Shown here piece by piece: positions 60,207 to 64,000 of a DNA stretch of 64,000 nt. Position 1 is the first letter of the stretch, and each line of letters begins with the position of its first letter. Both the position numbers and the translations under genes were made by a program. Origin of the DNA: a virus; IMG/VR virus record IMGVR_UViG_3300042691_043434, positions 1 to 64,000 of that record. One strand, written 5' to 3'. The notes beneath the pieces are model-generated. The model did no database searches, was not told the DNA's origin, and saw only the letters and a program-made list of their open reading frames with translations.

Positions 60207-63200
60207 TCACTGCTCCTCCCAGGTTAGAGAGTTGACAATAGAAAGTTGAGTCGATGGTTGGCTGGTCGCCGATGTTGATTCCCACATCGCATATGCGCAG
60301 AGAATGTCGACCTCATTGGTAAGAGGGTACGAGATGTACTCTTTGTTGTAGGCGAAGTAATCGGTCAAGTCGTACTGTGCACCACCTGCATTACTATACA
60401 AGGAGAAGATGATACTGCCGGTGTTAGCGACTGGGGATAAACGGAAGTCTTGTGATACCGATGCACCGGATAACTGTGCGATAGACTCAAAACTACCAAC
60501 CCGTTCAGTCTCGTTCCATTTCTTTTGATCTTCGTACTTGGTGTGAGTAAAATCACCGGTAAACGGAGTGATTGTACCTTGGGTATTAAACGTATACATT
60601 CTGACCGGAAGCACGGATCCGTATACAGTTACCGGCTCGTTCTGAGCGGTATAGTTTTGAACGTAGTACTTAGACCCTTTACGGAAAAAGCGAACGAGAA
60701 TTGAAGTTTCGGATACAGAGGGATTGGTGGGGAAACCACCTACCGGAACCGATCCGGTACCAATGCCCCTCATGTATGCGTGTAGGTACGAGCCATCAGC
60801 ACTAAGCAATCCTTGGAGGGTGGTGAAATCACCGCTGGAAATATTTGTGCCGGATATAATTTCTCTAGGGATAGTGCCAGATCCAAGATTGAAGCCAAAT
60901 TGCGGGGAGCCGGAAATACTGTAAAGCGTGATAGCGTAGGACTGAGAAAGTGCGGAATTGTTTAGATTATTGGTAATCAGTAGCGGGTTTTTAATAAAAT
61001 TAACCGTTACAATATTACTGTCAGTGCTGGGGTCGGTAATACCGATGCCGTACTTAATTGGGTAGAGCTGGATCCGGTTGCGGATCGGTGTGCCAGTGGT
61101 GTTGCTGACTTCATCCTTGGCGCGTAACGCCATCATTGCACGTTGACGACGCGGCACAATAAGTTCGATTGAACTACCATTGCTTAAGAAAGTTGTTGAT
61201 TTATTGAAGTACAGTCGGACATTGCTACCTCCGTCGTTTTCTACCCAAATCACCCTCATAGTCGTATCGGCTTTCAGATACGCACCGATTAGTTGATCTT
61301 TATTTGCTTGGGGGACCGTGCTTGCAAGGATGCTAAAGTAGTTACTGGCTGGTACGGTAGCGACTGAAGTTTTGATACCACCATACGATACGGATTTAGC
61401 GTAATCAGACGACTTGGATAGCAGTTTGACTGTGCCCTTGTCGCCACCGTCAATATAATACGATGCACCGTATTTTACTAGTGTGCTTTTGTTGTTCGGT
61501 AGCCCGTTGCTTAGCCCGGAATGGGTTAGATACGTAATCGGGAGTGTCGCATTGCCCAACGAAGCTACATCGAGTTGGTTCGATGCCCTCATGTGGTGTA
61601 CGCGCACCCACCTCGCTTCACCGTTAGCCACTGGAACATAGCAAAGGAACAACGCACCGACTGCCCCGTACCATGAGAAATCGATTTTCCACATGGTTAC
61701 TTTGGTAAAATCGACATCGTATACAGAAGCGTCGGTTAGAGTCTGACCATTAATTTGAATTTGATCACCGGGACGCTTGACGCCAATAATTGTTGGGTCG
61801 ACGTTAGCGGTAGAAACATCAGACCAACGGACGATATTGTCACTACGGCCGTTAAGCTGGTCGTTGCTGAACATAGCACGAACCGGACGCCACTCGTATA
61901 CTGTGCGGTATTGGGGCGGGACACAAATCTTAAACCACTCCTTTAACGTAACGTTCTTAGTACCCGGATCACTAGAGGCAGTGTTGTATTCTTTGCCCGC
62001 GCTTCGGTGAGAATCGAGACCGAAAGCAGCGTCGAATTCGCCGTTAGAGATCTGTGTTCCACCTTGAACCGTTACCAATAGGTTCCAGACTTTGACTCCG
62101 CTATTCGCTTCTGACGGGTCTGTGTCATACCCGAATCTGGAATTGTTAACCGCAACGCTAAGAGCGTCGCCGGACAGGGTGATCTCAGATGTAAAGTCAG
62201 CTCCACCACCTCTACTCAAATTTGTAACAATGTCTTCCCACCGGCAGTGTGCGTCGAGACGGATATACTGCGATGCGGGCTTCAGGAACTGGTTGTTAGT
62301 CTTCCAGCCCTCATACTCCAAAGTCGTAAATGTGCTCGACTCTCGTTGATCGAGAGGGAACTGGAACTGACGGCCGGCAAGGTGCTCGATAAAAGAGTTA
62401 CTAGAGTCTCGATATGAGAGACGAACCGCGTATCCAGAGTTCGGTTCGTAGTCGGAAAGGGTGTTGGGGGTAGATTCAACCGCTCGTACGTCAGACGGTG
62501 CATAGCACAGACTTGGATCGTAAATGGCGGCGGCGACATAGCATAGGCCGTTGCGGTAAATGACTGGGTCGACACCCACTACGCCCCAGTTACCACCCTT
62601 GATATTACTCGTGCCACTCAGCGCTGCTACTTTGTTCCATGCGTCGCCAGTGGATTCGATGCCGGTAGGTTGGGATGGGGTCAGGGCCTGGGTCCGTCTA
62701 ATACACCGGAAGTCGTTGTTATCACCACTGTTAACAATTTCGAAGTAGTAACCGTCAAACTTATCAAAGATGCCCCATTTTTTAATCGTTGGCGCACCCT
62801 TCATGATGTTGCGGTTGGGGGTCGTCTGGTCGTATGTGGATAACGTCCGATTCATTTTGACGCCCATGGTCGAAGACGAAACCCGGCCGGGCTGATAACG
62901 GAAGAATCGCTTTGAAGTCAGTACGGTCGTCCGGCCTTCGCTCGCGACTAACTCCGCGCCCGCCTCACGTTCAAGGTGGTTTACGCCTGTTCCGGTATCC
63001 GGATCGTTCTCAAGGGGGATTTGAGACCATTCTGAGGGGTTGACGTCGTAGGTGTTGACGTCAGCGAAGATGCCTAGAGCGACTTCGGCCCTGGGGATGC
63101 CGAGCAGGCTTAACGCCACCTCCGACTGGATCTTATTCTGTTCTTCAACCGGAATCGGGGGCTGATCCTCCGCGAATACGACTGGGAGTGAATTGACCGC

Positions 63201-63260
63201 CTTTTGTTGACCGAGGGGAACCGGGGCAGTTTTACCAATAATCGTTTGTTTGTTAGCCAT
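60207..63260 (-). CDS. large virion protein, paralogue of 56172-60203
   Basis: 1017 residues. Matches its neighbour in ALSLLGIPRAEVALGIFADVN, RFFRYQPGRVSSSTMGVKM, WKIDFSWYGAVGALFLCYV and YGASYYIDGGDKGT. These are conserved blocks of a structural family seen in cyanophages (my recollection, not checked). It starts 5 bases after the stop of the edge gene. It probably belongs to one polycistronic late unit running from beyond the right edge. Host-contact or fibre role is inferred. Confidence 0.7.
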   Translation of the reverse strand: MANKQTIIGKTAPVPLGQQKAVNSLPVVFAEDQPPIPVEEQNKIQSEVALSLLGIPRAEVALGIFADVNTYDVNPSEWSQIPLENDPDTGTGVNHLEREAGAELVASEGRTTVLTSKRFFRYQPGRVSSSTMGVKMNRTLSTYDQTTPNRNIMKGAPTIKKWGIFDKFDGYYFEIVNSGDNNDFRCIRRTQALTPSQPTGIESTGDAWNKVAALSGTSNIKGGNWGVVGVDPVIYRNGLCYVAAAIYDPSLCYAPSDVRAVESTPNTLSDYEPNSGYAVRLSYRDSSNSFIEHLAGRQFQFPLDQRESSTFTTLEYEGWKTNNQFLKPASQYIRLDAHCRWEDIVTNLSRGGGADFTSEITLSGDALSVAVNNSRFGYDTDPSEANSGVKVWNLLVTVQGGTQISNGEFDAAFGLDSHRSAGKEYNTASSDPGTKNVTLKEWFKICVPPQYRTVYEWRPVRAMFSNDQLNGRSDNIVRWSDVSTANVDPTIIGVKRPGDQIQINGQTLTDASVYDVDFTKVTMWKIDFSWYGAVGALFLCYVPVANGEARWVRVHHMRASNQLDVASLGNATLPITYLTHSGLSNGLPNNKSTLVKYGASYYIDGGDKGTVKLLSKSSDYAKSVSYGGIKTSVATVPASNYFSILASTVPQANKDQLIGAYLKADTTMRVIWVENDGGSNVRLYFNKSTTFLSNGSSIELIVPRRQRAMMALRAKDEVSNTTGTPIRNRIQLYPIKYGIGITDPSTDSNIVTVNFIKNPLLITNNLNNSALSQSYAITLYSISGSPQFGFNLGSGTIPREIISGTNISSGDFTTLQGLLSADGSYLHAYMRGIGTGSVPVGGFPTNPSVSETSILVRFFRKGSKYYVQNYTAQNEPVTVYGSVLPVRMYTFNTQGTITPFTGDFTHTKYEDQKKWNETERVGSFESIAQLSGASVSQDFRLSPVANTGSIIFSLYSNAGGAQYDLTDYFAYNKEYISYPLTNEVDILCAYAMWESTSATSQPSTQLSIVNSLTWEEQ

Positions 63261-63265
63261 GGGGA

Positions 63266-64000
63266 TCAGAAGGAATGGGCGATTAGGTTGCCGTCAGCGA
63301 CGAAGTAGTTAGAGCGAACGATAAATAATGAGCCGCCCAAGAATTCAATGGGGGTAGATGATAGCGAGAGGCCGGAGATAGGATTTAGAAGAAGAGAGTT
63401 AGTGTCGGAATCGATACTGACTACGGTATACGCAGCGGTTTGATCCCAAGCATTAAGACCGGAGTTGCTGAAACCGGAGATTCGAATCTTATCATTTTCG
63501 GTGCTTGTGGCTGAGTAGATTTGAAAACTTAACAGATCGCTAGGGTTTCGCAGAGCGATAGCGATATACGGGTTGCCACCGATTGTCCTGCTGCAGATAG
63601 ATAGTGGTGAAAATCCTCGAGATCCATTACCAATCAACACGGTCGCGGTTACTTCGTACATATAACCGTTTACACTGGTTAACGTGTTCGTTGCGGGCAA
63701 GGTTTTACCACCTACCGTTGCGGTTGTGGTACCTGGTAAGGTAAGGGAAAAAATTCCCGCATCAAGCTGAGCGGCGGTTTCGAGTACTCGGAAAGATCCG
63801 ACAGCAGGAGTCGTCTTTAATCCGGCTGCGTTCAACGCGAAGATGTCCGCGTTTATTGAGTTCTTGACAATACCGACGGACTCACCACCCAACGTTACGG
63901 TCATGTACACGGGGTCAAGAGCAATACCCTGACGGACTTCAATTGTTGCTTTACTGTACTCGTTGTTGTAGGTATCGATAGAGCGGATGACGGAGTCGTT
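63266..64000 (-). CDS. partial virion protein, cut by the window edge
   Basis: At least 244 residues and continuing beyond 64000; the frame stays open to the edge, so a start at the internal GTG 63910 would be artificial. Sequences such as DSVIRSIDTYNNEYSKA, PVYMTVTLGGESVGIV and YMYEVTATVLIGNGS are beta-rich. Not recognised. It is the first visible gene of the unit that continues with the two large paralogues. Confidence 0.6.
   Translation of the reverse strand, partial: NDSVIRSIDTYNNEYSKATIEVRQGIALDPVYMTVTLGGESVGIVKNSINADIFALNAAGLKTTPAVGSFRVLETAAQLDAGIFSLTLPGTTTATVGGKTLPATNTLTSVNGYMYEVTATVLIGNGSRGFSPLSICSRTIGGNPYIAIALRNPSDLLSFQIYSATSTENDKIRISGFSNSGLNAWDQTAAYTVVSIDSDTNSLLLNPISGLSLSSTPIEFLGGSLFIVRSNYFVADGNLIAHSF

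Noticed and set aside
1-64000. tRNA genes, CRISPR arrays and integrase or attachment sites
   Set aside because: I saw no cloverleaf with standard arms, no regularly spaced direct repeats and no recombinase. A tRNA search program would be decisive; I cannot exclude a divergent tRNA.

Overview
The window is part of a large double-stranded DNA phage genome, most likely a contractile-tailed (myovirus-type) phage of a cyanobacterium. The tail type rests on a gp25-like baseplate wedge protein, a baseplate J protein, a contractile-tail tube/hub protein, a tape measure protein and a gpV-like spike. The host guess is an inference from phoH, a DUF4278-like protein, a cyanobacterial-style HNH enzyme, paired GT-A glycosyltransferases and structural C-termini of the kind common in cyanophages. 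No capsid, portal, sheath or DNA polymerase gene is visible, so the genome continues on both sides. The gene at the right edge is cut by the window.

Layout, left to right. 0-9.8 kb (minus strand) holds tail and virion genes: tube/hub, tape measure, gp25-like wedge, then small and disordered late proteins. 9.8-13.9 kb (minus) is a replication operon: FEN-like 5' nuclease, SF3-type helicase and archaeo-eukaryotic-type primase. 13.9-16.4 kb holds small late genes, then dUTPase, a zinc-finger protein and HNH. 16.4-21.6 kb is the ribonucleotide reductase operon: nrdB, two small genes, an HNH gene, and nrdA carrying an intein and a glutaredoxin domain. 21.4-25 kb has small late genes, a probable single-strand DNA-binding protein and two glycosyltransferases. 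25-30.7 kb is a 1720-residue tail fibre with a collar domain and a small structural protein. 30.8-39.6 kb (plus) is one operon of baseplate J, wedge and spike genes ending with the large terminase. 39.6-41.4 kb (plus) has a thioredoxin-fold protein, a sigma factor and an HNH-like protein. 41.3-46 kb (minus) has a tail lysin and virion proteins. 46.1-47.6 kb (plus) has a dNMP-kinase-like protein and PhoH. 47.8-64 kb is a cluster of very large virion proteins, probably for host recognition, including a leucine-rich-repeat protein and two long paralogues.

Two promoter classes divide these genes. Metabolism, replication, sigma and glycosyltransferase genes have host-like extended -10 boxes (TGN-TATAAT type) just upstream. 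Virion and late genes instead carry a bipartite motif, GTTGAAAGC-N4-TAG, usually 19-35 bases before the start codon and in the same orientation as the gene. It occurs 15 times, including two back-to-back palindromic copies between divergent genes. I see no established family for it. The phage sigma factor at 39.95-40.65 kb is the obvious candidate reader.

Other points: a short P-x-G-W-x-V motif shared by otherwise unrelated small proteins and one HNH enzyme; an intein inserted immediately before the catalytic cysteine of NrdA, together with a glutaredoxin placed ahead of the C-terminal redox tail; a tail lysin whose M23 peptidase motifs are in permuted order; and several small genes located by reading start codons, stops and the late motif. 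No tRNA gene or CRISPR array was recognised.
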